This document shows, in pieces, positions 16,851 through 24,282 of a DNA stretch of 39,934 bases; the stretch's first letter is position 1; each line of letters starts with the position of its first letter. Where the stretch lies: assembly GCA_002383375.1 (NCBI GenBank), contig DFYR01000054.1, positions 1 to 39,934 on the forward strand, read 5' to 3'. The translations under genes and the position numbers were made by a program. The notes below the pieces were generated by a model, which was not told where the DNA came from, made no database searches, and saw only the letters and a program-made list of their open reading frames with translations. The DNA comes from Spirochaetaceae bacterium UBA4077 (GTDB lineage: Bacteria; Spirochaetota; Spirochaetia; Treponematales; Rectinemataceae).

Positions 16851-17406
16851 GCTTCTGGGGCGGAGAGCTCGACGAGCCTTATCGAATGAGGTATTGGATA
16901 AGACCGTGGTTTCCAGATTAATGGAAGCCGCTATATTGGCACCATCTTGCTTCAATAACCAGCCCTGGCGCATCCTTGCAGTAGAGCGGAATCAAGAAAG
17001 CCCCGAATACCTAGGGTTGGCCGAATCACTCACCCCGGGCAACGCCTGGGCGCTGGAAGCCCCCCTGCTTCTGGTATTCGCCACCGCAGCCCATCTGGAC
17101 TGTAGACTGGACGCGGGGCGGGATTACGCCTTCTTCGACCTGGGACAGGCTGCTATGGCACTCCAGCTCCAAGCCCAGCGGGAAGGCCTCTATACCCACC
17201 CAATGGCGGGCTTCTCTCCCTCCAAACTGAAAAATGCGCTTAAAATGCCGCTTGAGCTAGTACCACTCTGTGTCGTCGCGGTGGGCAAGCCCGGCGATCC
17301 CGAAAAACTCGCCGAAGGACCCCGGAAAAGCGAATTCTCGCCCCGCAGCAGAAAAGCCCTGAATGAAGTCGCCTTTTGGGGTGATTTTTCGAATCCCTGG
17401 GCGTAA
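16834..17406 (+). CDS. Nitroreductase-family flavoprotein
   Basis: A 190-residue FMN-dependent oxidoreductase of the nitroreductase fold. The start has the family pattern RRARRALSNEVLDKTVVSRL followed by EAAILAPSCFNNQPWR, the FMN-phosphate and ribityl contact region. A later FDLGQAAMALQLQAQREGL matches the dimer-interface helix, and the C-terminal arginine segment SPRSRKAL completes the flavin site. It is at the short end for the family. AAAGGAG inside the end of ispH serves as the ribosome site, so the two are translationally linked. The physiological substrate is unknown; NAD(P)H-dependent reduction is expected. Confidence 0.88.
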   Translation: MDMLPELLGRRARRALSNEVLDKTVVSRLMEAAILAPSCFNNQPWRILAVERNQESPEYLGLAESLTPGNAWALEAPLLLVFATAAHLDCRLDAGRDYAFFDLGQAAMALQLQAQREGLYTHPMAGFSPSKLKNALKMPLELVPLCVVAVGKPGDPEKLAEGPRKSEFSPRSRKALNEVAFWGDFSNPWA

Positions 17407-17411
17407 AACCT

Positions 17412-18026
17412 ATGGCGTCCAACAAGATAATTGGCATATGCGGGGGCTCGGGCTCGGGCAAGACAACCATAGTTCGAAAAATTTCAGAACTCGTCTCGGA
17501 CTTTGTCTTCATACCCCAGGACAACTACTATAAATCCGCGGAATTTATCTCCAACGCCAACATAACGGCCTTCAACTTCGACCACCCCGACGCCTTCGAC
17601 AATCAGCTGATCATCGAACAGCTGGGCGCGCTCAAGCGCGGCGAGAGTATCGACATGCCCACCTACGATTTCGTCCACCATCGCAGGACCGACGGAACCA
17701 TACGGGTGTCGCCAAAAAAGGTAGTGATCTTCGAAGGCATCATGGTCTTTACGAACAAGGATGTCAGGGATCTTATCGACCTCAAGATTTTTGTCGACAC
17801 CCCCGACGACATCCGTTTCATAAGAAGGCTGATCCGGGATATTAAAGAGCGGGGTAGGACGGTTGACTCGGTGGTCGAGCAGTATCTCAACGTTGTGCGA
17901 CCGGGGCACTATCAATTCATAGAGCCCACAAAGGCTTACGCCGACATAATCATTCCCGAGGGCGGAGCGAACGAAAGGGCCTTGGACGTCCTGGTTTCCT
18001 TCATAAACTCGGTGATCAAAACCTGA
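17412..18026 (+). CDS. udk: Uridine kinase
   Basis: A 204-residue P-loop nucleoside kinase of pyrimidine salvage, phosphorylating uridine and cytidine. Walker A GGSGSGKT is at residues 11-18. FIPQDNYYK carries the catalytic Asp of the family, FNFDHPDAFD and YDFVHHRR are nucleoside-site motifs, and VVIFEGIMVF is the Walker B strand. RFIRRLIRDIKERGR is the lid region. Length and order fit bacterial Udk. It starts 5 bases after the nitroreductase stop, and is the last gene before a strong hairpin. An orthodox gene with nothing odd seen. Confidence 0.95.
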   Translation: MASNKIIGICGGSGSGKTTIVRKISELVSDFVFIPQDNYYKSAEFISNANITAFNFDHPDAFDNQLIIEQLGALKRGESIDMPTYDFVHHRRTDGTIRVSPKKVVIFEGIMVFTNKDVRDLIDLKIFVDTPDDIRFIRRLIRDIKERGRTVDSVVEQYLNVVRPGHYQFIEPTKAYADIIIPEGGANERALDVLVSFINSVIKT

Positions 18027-18029
18027 AGC

Positions 18030-18071
18030 GCCGCCGCATGAATCCAGGTCAGCCTGGATTCATGCGGCGGC
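18030..18071. terminator. 19-bp perfect hairpin after uridine kinase
   Basis: Arms 18030-18048 and 18053-18071 are perfectly complementary over 19 bases around a TCAG tetraloop, starting four bases after the udk stop. No T-run follows on either strand, so it may be a factor-assisted terminator or mRNA 3' protector serving the two converging genes. Smaller hairpins follow at 18121-18136, 18143-18155 and 18171-18189. Confidence 0.6.
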
Positions 18072-18176
18072 CCGCGTCCCGCTGTCCTTTCCTTAGCATT
18101 CGAACTAAAGCGGTAAGGGTACTGCCCTAAGGCAGTTCTGGACGCTCCGGGAGCGCCCGGGACTATCCAGGGACGC

Positions 18177-19103
18177 TTATCGAGCGTCCAGCATCTCCTG
18201 CAGCTTTGCCTTGATTTCAGAGAAGCTCAGGCCTTTAGAAACTACCCAGTCCCGTATCGCGGCGATATCGTTCCCGATTTCACCGCCGGTCACGGACTTG
18301 ATTTGCTCTTCGCTCAAGCCCCAGGCCTTTATCTCTTTGAATGTCGTCTTGCCGGTGATGGTTCCCGGAGCGGCGCCTTCGCCGGTTCCCTCGACGCCTG
18401 TCTTGGTCGGGCTGGGCGTATGCACCGTCGTAGTCGTGCTCGCCTGCGCGACGCTGGAAGAAGGTACAGGAGTAGTAACTGCTTGCGCTGCCGCAGGTTC
18501 TGCCGTAGCCGTGGTCTTAGCGGCGGCCGGCGCTATCGAGCTCACAACCGCCGCCGGCCGGGCATCCGCCGCGGAATCCGCCACAGACGCAGCCGGAGCA
18601 GCAGTCGCAGCCTCCCCAGCAGCTCCCGGCTTATATGCCCTGCCCGCCGCTTCCTCTATGAGATCGCTCGAAGCTTTCCCCTCGGCGCGGAGAACCTCGA
18701 TCGCGGAGAAGGGGAGAATAGTGCTTTCCTCGGAGGTATGGGGCAAACCGGTCAACAGACTAACGAACAACCTGACCGAGTCGGTGCCGATCTCGGCTCC
18801 TTCAGGAAGGGAAGCCCCCTCGTAAATCGACTCCAGAGTGTTCACCTTTACCAGCGGATCGCTGGCGCCAAAGGCCTTAAGCGCGAGATTCACATCGAAG
18901 CCGAAAGCCTTGGCCACGTCGCTCCAGGTATATGAACCGCGGATATCCGAAGGATTCGGCATTCCGGCGAATTCGCCTTCCTTGATGGTGACCGGTTCTT
19001 TGGTGCTTTCGGTCTTCCAGAGCCCTGAAAGTTCGGCCGCCCCGATGCCGACGACGAAACTAGCGACCACGAGTATGCCTATGGTTTTATACGTTACCTT
19101 CAT
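18177..19103 (-). CDS. Membrane-anchored repeat protein coupled to a polyferredoxin
   Basis: A 308-residue protein of unassigned function. An N-terminal hydrophobic helix (7-24) should anchor it, leaving the rest outside the cytoplasm. Residues 54-121 and 249-305 look like two divergent copies of one helical domain: both open with I-x-G-x-x-T-[WF] (IRGSYTWSDVAKAFG, ITGKTTFKEIKAWG) and end in a D-x-[VI]-R-type helix. Similar segments occur with Fe-S and cytochrome membrane proteins in anaerobes (recollection, not checked). Between them (about 160-247) is an Ala/Thr/Pro-rich spacer that is probably disordered. The start overlaps the stop of the Fe-S gene by four bases, so the two products are made together and probably form a complex. 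Confidence 0.75.
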   Translation of the reverse strand: MKVTYKTIGILVVASFVVGIGAAELSGLWKTESTKEPVTIKEGEFAGMPNPSDIRGSYTWSDVAKAFGFDVNLALKAFGASDPLVKVNTLESIYEGASLPEGAEIGTDSVRLFVSLLTGLPHTSEESTILPFSAIEVLRAEGKASSDLIEEAAGRAYKPGAAGEAATAAPAASVADSAADARPAAVVSSIAPAAAKTTATAEPAAAQAVTTPVPSSSVAQASTTTTVHTPSPTKTGVEGTGEGAAPGTITGKTTFKEIKAWGLSEEQIKSVTGGEIGNDIAAIRDWVVSKGLSFSEIKAKLQEMLDAR

Positions 19104-20008
19104 TTATCGCCCCCGATCGCCTTGCTGTCGCTTTTCGTTGATTTCTGCCCGAATGTATCCTTGACCTGGCCGGGAAGTGCGAGCATTTCCACCGTTGCCG
19201 GCACCGGGCAGGCCGCTTCGCTCGTGCATTCGAGACAGCTTATGCATTGATGGTTCCGCACAACCTTAGAAGCGGAAACCTTTATGTTCATCGGGCATGC
19301 CTTATCGCAGGCCTTGCAGGAAATGCATGTCGGTGCGTTCCGCTTGATACCGAATATCCTGAAAAGATTGAATACACCCAGCACAGCCCCATAAGGACAG
19401 GCATACTTGCAGAATGGCCTTTCTACGAAAAGCGAAAGGACAATGACTAAAGCCAGGGCGATGTAGCCGGTGATCGCCACTTCTCCCGTCCACAAATTAA
19501 AAAGGGTAAAATACGGATCGTAGTCCTGGAATACCAGCTTTCCCGTAACCACAGTCATGTAGCTGACCCAGGCGAGGACGAGATACCGAAGATATCGCAA
19601 AACCTTATCCAACTTGGCGGGCATGAAGGTGTTATACTTCTTTCGGAATATTTTCCTGCCCAACGCCGCCAGCCACTCTTGGAACGTGCCGAAAGGACAG
19701 ACCCATCCGCAGATGACCGGACCGAAAAGCAGCGCGAGGACAAGCGCTATTCCCGCCAGTACGAAGGATGACTCATGTACCTTCTTCACCATTGTCCCAA
19801 CGTTAAGGAATTGCCAGATACTGACGACTCCTCCAAAGGGGCAAATCGAATGCAGGGAAGCCTCGGGTATGATGGGAATAGTGATCCCCTTTTCCTTGAG
19901 AGCTCCTCCGGTAGCCGTTACCGCTACGATTATGAAAAAAACGATCTGAACGATCCGCCTCGCCTTACGGCTGCCTTTTTTTCCCAGCCTGGCTGTCTTT
20001 ACCTTCAT
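19100..20008 (-). CDS. Membrane 4Fe-4S polyferredoxin, NapH/NosR-C-terminus type
   Basis: A 302-residue inner-membrane electron carrier. Several hydrophobic helices (about 20-36, 80-98, 140-155, 180-197) alternate with cysteine motifs: SICPFGG (Cys56), CGWVCP (Cys100/104) and CKYACP (Cys200/204), the CX3CP type of NapH, NosR and YccM. A two-cluster ferredoxin follows: Cys228/231/234/238 in the usual spacing, and Cys255/258/261/267, where the last gap is five residues instead of three. ATG at 20008 follows AGGAGG. It should pass electrons between the quinone pool or a flavoprotein and an exported or membrane acceptor. No reductase gene is adjacent apart from the coupled repeat protein, so the acceptor is unknown. 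Confidence 0.85.
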   Translation of the reverse strand: MKVKTARLGKKGSRKARRIVQIVFFIIVAVTATGGALKEKGITIPIIPEASLHSICPFGGVVSIWQFLNVGTMVKKVHESSFVLAGIALVLALLFGPVICGWVCPFGTFQEWLAALGRKIFRKKYNTFMPAKLDKVLRYLRYLVLAWVSYMTVVTGKLVFQDYDPYFTLFNLWTGEVAITGYIALALVIVLSLFVERPFCKYACPYGAVLGVFNLFRIFGIKRNAPTCISCKACDKACPMNIKVSASKVVRNHQCISCLECTSEAACPVPATVEMLALPGQVKDTFGQKSTKSDSKAIGGDK

Positions 20009-20365
20009 GGTTCCTCCTGAAATCTCAAGAACCTAACAGCAATTTCCATGCCAAGATAATTTTTTATACGATACGGCCAATAATTCATGAAAAAATCTCA
20101 AGGCAATCCGCTTTTTTTGTCTTTTCACCTATCAATCCTATGCTATTCGAGAAAAAGTGCAATGATTTCTTTTATAAGAAAGATTCTGGGAGCCAGAAAT
20201 ATTTTCCCTTTTACCTGTACAAGCGACATGCTTGGGAAATCCTTTCCCATTGCTGTAGAGAACAATTAAATTAGGCAGAATACGAAAGCGATATTTAAAA
20301 ACCGCATTGTGTTTTTTTTCATACTGCATACAATTCAATAAGACAGTCCAGGCCGAGGAGTAAGT
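20009..20365. other. Divergent intergenic region between the Fe-S gene and the outer-membrane protein gene
   Basis: This 357-base stretch is clearly AT-richer than its surroundings and contains no convincing gene. A 60-codon open frame at 20087-20269 lacks a ribosome site and family character. The left end carries the AGGAGG site of the Fe-S gene, and the right end a promoter and GAGGAG site for the gene at 20366. The middle (20100-20300) shows no repeat or conserved RNA fold that I can recognise. Confidence 0.6.
20307..20334 (+). promoter_or_regulatory. Promoter of the outer-membrane protein gene
   Basis: TTGTGT (20307-20312) and TACAAT (20329-20334) are 16 bases apart with a T-rich spacer. 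The ATG at 20366 follows 31 bases after the -10 hexamer, with GAGGAG between them. Confidence 0.55.
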
Positions 20366-21700
20366 ATGAAAGTCTGCAAATGTGCTTTAGTTCTATCATT
20401 CTTCTGCGCCCTGCTTTCAGTCCTTCCAGCCCAACCGGTTATCAGCCAAAAACAGGACATCGCGATCTTCTCCCTTGGATACTACGGATGGAACATACCT
20501 TCCCAGGCCCTCGGATCGATCGACGGGGAAATACAGAAGGTTTTTTCAGACTTGGGCAGATTCACTATACTCGGCGTCACCCAGCGTTTTTCATCCTCCG
20601 ATATCAACAGTTTTATCGATGCGGTTAAACGCTCGAAGCAAAGCACCTTCACCATGCCCGAAAAATTCCAGTTCGGCGAGTCCTTTCTCACCGAAGCGGA
20701 ATTCAAGCGGCTTACCGGTGCTTTCATCGTTGTCGTTCCGGTGGTGGTGGAATTCAATTCCTACTGGGATCGAGAAAACCTCAAGTACAAGACCAGTATA
20801 AAGACCAATATAAGCTTTCTGGATATGTCAGCCGACGGCACCCTGATCGCCATAAAAACCGTAGAGACCTCGGGCAGCCACGATAAAAACCAGTTCGAAT
20901 CCATACAGTCGGCCATCTCGTCCATACCCCCCCAGCTCCAATACGAAGTGCGATCCATTCCCCAGTTCCAGATCAATACCCGCATACTCAGCGTAAGCGG
21001 CTCTACGGTAAAACTTCAGATGGGCTCGGACATGGGCATCAAAAAGGGTGACGAGTACGCCATCATCGAATCCGCCAAGGTCGAGGGCTTTGACGATTCC
21101 AGGGAGTCGGGACTAATCGTCATCAAGGAAGTGAGCAGGGAGATTTCCACCGGGAAAGTGCTATACAAATCCGTCAAGCTGGGCAAGGACACACAGCTCA
21201 GGGAGATTCCCAGGCTGGGAAGCGATTTCGACCTCTACCTTCACTCCATAAGCGATTCCAGCGCCGATTCCCTCCTGCCGGGTATCAGGGTCACCGCCTC
21301 CCGGGGATTCTACGCATTCAGGCCCTTTGTTGCTGCGCAGATACCCCTTGCCCTGATGCAGGATTTCCTCATATTCGGCCTGATTCCTCTAGAGATAATC
21401 CCCGTCAACGCCTTGATCGGCGGCGAGTATCTGATCAACCTGGGCAGGCTCTCAGTGGCCCCCAGCGCGGCCTTTGGAGCCTCGTACTTCTCTGTAACCA
21501 CGCCGATAAGTTCCACGGACACGGAATTTCTTTCCCATGTAGGCATCCAGGCGGCGGTCAGGGTCGCATACCTCCTGGGCAGAAACTCCAGGGTTTTTGC
21601 CGACCTGGGCTACGAGAGCTGGATAGCGATAACAGACCTTTTTGGCAACCAGAGCTATTCGGGAACGATGATAGGCGCAGGGTTCACGTTCAAATTCTAA
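20366..21700 (+). CDS. Exported protein with CsgG/FlgT-like N-terminal part and C-terminal outer-membrane barrel
   Basis: A 444-residue exported protein; no specific family is recognised with confidence. Residues 1-22 are a signal peptide ending in Ala-Gln. Residues about 30-195 have the alternation of a CsgG/TolB-like alpha/beta domain (QDIAIFSLGYYGWNIP, then a helix and LGRFTILGVTQRF). Residues about 200-260 (VSGSTVKLQMGSDMGIKKGDEYAII) resemble the small beta domain at the end of FlgT. From about 295 the pattern of amphipathic strands with aromatic ends, finishing in AGFTFKF, suggests a barrel inserted by the BAM complex. It has its own promoter and runs alone. Role is open: an envelope scaffold or a flagellum- or secretion-associated protein are both possible. 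Confidence 0.7.
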   Translation: MKVCKCALVLSFFCALLSVLPAQPVISQKQDIAIFSLGYYGWNIPSQALGSIDGEIQKVFSDLGRFTILGVTQRFSSSDINSFIDAVKRSKQSTFTMPEKFQFGESFLTEAEFKRLTGAFIVVVPVVVEFNSYWDRENLKYKTSIKTNISFLDMSADGTLIAIKTVETSGSHDKNQFESIQSAISSIPPQLQYEVRSIPQFQINTRILSVSGSTVKLQMGSDMGIKKGDEYAIIESAKVEGFDDSRESGLIVIKEVSREISTGKVLYKSVKLGKDTQLREIPRLGSDFDLYLHSISDSSADSLLPGIRVTASRGFYAFRPFVAAQIPLALMQDFLIFGLIPLEIIPVNALIGGEYLINLGRLSVAPSAAFGASYFSVTTPISSTDTEFLSHVGIQAAVRVAYLLGRNSRVFADLGYESWIAITDLFGNQSYSGTMIGAGFTFKF

Positions 21701-21854
21701 AGGAATCAGGACAGGACAGTAGGATATTTCAGGATCGACAGGAAAGAATTAGGCTGAACAATAAAAGCCGCTGGCTTCTCTCAAGGGAACTCGCGCCAAA
21801 CAGAGGTTTTGGCTTTAGAAACCGGCGAAAAAATCAACTCAAGAAATTTTAATA

Positions 21855-21872
21855 AGGCTGTAAAATCAGCCT
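21855..21872 (-). terminator. Weak hairpin beyond the lipoprotein operon
   Basis: AGGCTG/CAGCCT (21855-21860 and 21867-21872) form a 6-bp stem about 40 bases past the leftward stop. An AT-rich tail follows on the minus strand. It also lies downstream of the converging gene ending at 21700. The stem is short and the tail is not a clean T-run. Confidence 0.35.
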
Positions 21873-21910
21873 GTCAATCCTGGGTTTCCTGGTATCCTGT
21901 CTAAAAAAGG

Positions 21911-23380
21911 TCAGGGCAGCGAAGCCAGGATATCCCTGCCGAAGGACTGGGCTCCCAGTTCCCTGAGGGCGCTCCGCTTTGCGCTTGCTTCGTCGGAAGC
22001 CAGGACCTGCCTGCTCTTGTCCGCTGAATAGAGGGTGGCACCGGTTCGCAGATCGACGATCGTTACCGAGGCGCTGGCTGAGGCCAGGAACATGCTCGAC
22101 TCTTTACGAAGGGAGTCGATTTTCGCGCTGCCGAACGCCAGTCTGAGCGTGCCTTCGGGCGCCACGGCCTTGGCCTGGTCAATCAGGCGCTCCTGCGGAC
22201 CGGCGAGCAAGGCGGGATCGAGGCTGAGGCTTCGTATCGAAAATCCTTCCTTGACGAGGGCTTCCGAAAGTCCCGACTGGGTAGCGTAGAGGCTTGTCGC
22301 CTGCCCATTTTCGTCCCTATCGACGATGAACAGAGCCATGGGGATTCCAGAGGCGCCGGAGGTTACGATATAGGGAAGTTCGGCGTACTTGGTCCGGATC
22401 TCGTCTTCCAGGGCAGCCACCTGGGGCTCAAAGCCGGGACCAACCTTGTCCAGAAGCTCCATGGAAGCGGAGAGATCCAGTTGAACCAGGATCTTGCCCC
22501 GCCCCACGAAATCGGGCGCAGGCAGGTCCATGTAGGCATAGCCCGAGGCATCGCTGATAAAGGAAGCGGTCTTGGTGCCCAACTGGCCCGAAGGCAATTT
22601 TCGGGAATAGCCGATCATGAGAGTGGCCCCCGGCAGGGGCCTACGGCCCTGGGCGTCTTCCCTGTAGACGCGGACCGCCAAGGGTGCTGAAAACGCCTTG
22701 CCCAAGGATCCCTGGAGTGATTTCCCGTCGCCGAGCACAAAGCCGATGCCGGCGATCTGGGCGCGAGCCTTGTTGGCGTTGCGCTCCAGCTTGATAGCGG
22801 CATTCTCCACCTCGGCACCTGAGGCTGCGGCCATCGCCTCAATGTACTTATTGGCCGCATCCAGTGCCCGGCCTTCCACAGAAAAGGCATCGCCTTCGGC
22901 CTCGGGTTTTGCGACGGCGTCCGCCCTTTCCTTGAAGAGGGCGGCGATGCGGGCTTTTTCCTTTTCCAGCTCCCTGGTCTCGTAGCGGGCCAGGATATAG
23001 GCGGTGGTAATGCCTGTCTTAGGTTCTTTAGCCAGGTGTTTTTGGGTAACCTGAAAGCCGGTCAGGCGGTTATTGGATTCGGTCTCCACGGTCTGGCGGA
23101 GATCGGCGGAATAGGAATCCAGGGAGGCTCGCGCTGTAGCGCTGGTGCTTACCTTCACATCCACGCCGATGTACTGCATGATCCCCGCGATGAGCCTGTC
23201 GGTGGCGTCGCCGATGGCGGTGGCAGGATCGCCGGCGGAGGCTGAACCGGTAAAATAGGTATAGGTTCCGTCGGGAGAAGGCGGTGACAGGGCCCATTGG
23301 GGCAGTTTGGGACTGGTCGCGCAAGAAACGAAGAGAGCTGCCAGCGCTATGAGCGGCAGCGCAGGAAGTGTTTTTTTCAT
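21911..23380 (-). CDS. LPP20-like lipoprotein, large form
   Basis: A 489-residue exported lipoprotein. The signal peptide (1-19) ends in LFVSC, with lipid-bearing Cys20 followed by Ala-Thr; the lipobox is relaxed, as common in spirochaetes. Residues about 25-160 (PQWALSPPSPDGTYTYFTGSA, then AIGDATDRLIAGIMQYIG and ARYETRELEKEKARI) match the LPP20 pattern: an opening W, a GxG/S turn, and a helix of alternating Ala/Asp residues. The rest contains an Ig-like beta segment (PLAVRVYREDAQGRRPLPGA) and a final alpha/beta domain resembling the penicillin-binding-protein activator LpoB/CsgG group. ATG at 23380 is preferred to 23473 because of the signal peptide and AAGGAA upstream. It is last in a run of three lipoprotein genes. 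Confidence 0.8.
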   Translation of the reverse strand: MKKTLPALPLIALAALFVSCATSPKLPQWALSPPSPDGTYTYFTGSASAGDPATAIGDATDRLIAGIMQYIGVDVKVSTSATARASLDSYSADLRQTVETESNNRLTGFQVTQKHLAKEPKTGITTAYILARYETRELEKEKARIAALFKERADAVAKPEAEGDAFSVEGRALDAANKYIEAMAAASGAEVENAAIKLERNANKARAQIAGIGFVLGDGKSLQGSLGKAFSAPLAVRVYREDAQGRRPLPGATLMIGYSRKLPSGQLGTKTASFISDASGYAYMDLPAPDFVGRGKILVQLDLSASMELLDKVGPGFEPQVAALEDEIRTKYAELPYIVTSGASGIPMALFIVDRDENGQATSLYATQSGLSEALVKEGFSIRSLSLDPALLAGPQERLIDQAKAVAPEGTLRLAFGSAKIDSLRKESSMFLASASASVTIVDLRTGATLYSADKSRQVLASDEASAKRSALRELGAQSFGRDILASLP

Positions 23381-23422
23381 TTTATTTCCTTCCCTTTGAG
23401 AACCTATGGATACGACGAAACA

Positions 23423-23462
23423 GCCGCCGGGAGCTTTTTTTAAAAAAAAAGCTCCCGGCGGC
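23423..23462. repeat. 40-base inverted repeat with T and A tracts at its centre
   Basis: GCCGCCGGGAGC (23423-23434) and its exact complement (23451-23462) enclose seven T and nine A. The tracts can pair too, giving a stem of up to 19 bp with only a two-base loop. It sits in the gap between two co-directional lipoprotein genes. The U-run lies inside the stem, not after it, so it is not a standard terminator in either direction. Confidence 0.7.
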
Positions 23463-23487
23463 GAAAGCCCCACTTACTGAAGCTTCA

Positions 23488-24150
23488 TCACTTGCCGTCG
23501 AAGAAATCCTTGGCGACAGTGTTCTGCACCAGATCCATAGCCCGCTTGGTCTCGGGAGTGGGAGGCTCGGTGCCTTCCAGGGCCTTGATCATGATGTCGA
23601 ACTGCTTCTGCAGCATTTCCTTGGAGATGGTCCAGAGCTGGATAACCCTGTAAATCTGCTTATCGGGCTTATTTTCCGACGTGAATGTCTGAACCTTGAC
23701 CCACCAATCCGTGTCCCTTCTGAAGCCAGAATATTCAGCCTCTGACACGCTGGCCACGAAACGTTCGCCGTAGACGCCGAAGTTTTTGGAATCCGCGTCG
23801 GCGACGTTCGCGCCCTTGAAGGCGTCTTTCACCCTGGTGGAGAGATAGGAGGCTATCTCCGTCTGGGCCTGCATGCGCTCGGCCAGGAGCTGGGCGCTCT
23901 GGAGATTCTGGGCTTCGAACTGGGCTATGAACACCACATAGTCCTTATAGTCGGACATTTTCTCCACGTCCTTGGACCCACCGATGATCGCTGTTTCAAC
24001 CCAGCGCGGCGTCTTTACTCCGAAGGCCGTCCCCTTATCTTCCAGCAATACTTCGCCCTTGCGAAGCGGAGCCTTGGTGGCGCAGGAAAGGGCCGTGGAC
24101 AATACGAGAGCCACGACAATCGCGACGACGAACCACTGACTTCTTTTCAT
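23488..24150 (-). CDS. Small LPP20-like lipoprotein
   Basis: A 220-residue lipoprotein. Signal peptide residues 1-22 end in TALSC, so Cys23 is lipidated and the mature protein again begins Cys-Ala-Thr. The segment TPRWVETAIIG and the long helix from FIAQFEAQNLQSAQLLAERM through EIASYLSTRVKDAF follow the LPP20 layout. DTDWWVKVQTFTSENK then begins a beta hairpin ending in YRVIQLWTISKEML. It is half the size of its downstream neighbour and lacks the extra domains. Two ATG codons are adjacent; the second (24150) is chosen because AGGAGG is then 6 bases away rather than 3. Function unknown; probably outer-membrane or periplasm-facing. Confidence 0.8.
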   Translation of the reverse strand: MKRSQWFVVAIVVALVLSTALSCATKAPLRKGEVLLEDKGTAFGVKTPRWVETAIIGGSKDVEKMSDYKDYVVFIAQFEAQNLQSAQLLAERMQAQTEIASYLSTRVKDAFKGANVADADSKNFGVYGERFVASVSEAEYSGFRRDTDWWVKVQTFTSENKPDKQIYRVIQLWTISKEMLQKQFDIMIKALEGTEPPTPETKRAMDLVQNTVAKDFFDGK

Positions 24151-24179
24151 CATCTTCCTCCTGATGCCGTTTCATTTTA

Positions 24180-24223
24180 GCCAAGCCGCCTGTGGACTGA
24201 AATACTCCCGGAGGCGGTTTGGC
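24180..24223. other. 12-bp hairpin between lipoprotein genes
   Basis: GCCAAGCCGCCT (24180-24191) pairs with AGGCGGTTTGGC (24212-24223) over 12 bases with one G-T wobble around a 20-base loop. It separates the third and second lipoprotein genes. No T-run follows on the minus strand, so it may adjust relative expression by partial termination or by blocking exonucleases. Confidence 0.45.
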
Positions 24224-24282
24224 CCTGAAATCATAATAATAGAGGCGGACTTGGCTTTGGGTCCACCCCTTACGCTTGCGCC

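Noticed and set aside
20087..20269. A 60-codon open frame in the AT-rich gap before 20366
   Set aside because: No Shine-Dalgarno site, and an odd composition that looks like AT-rich noncoding DNA; treated as intergenic.
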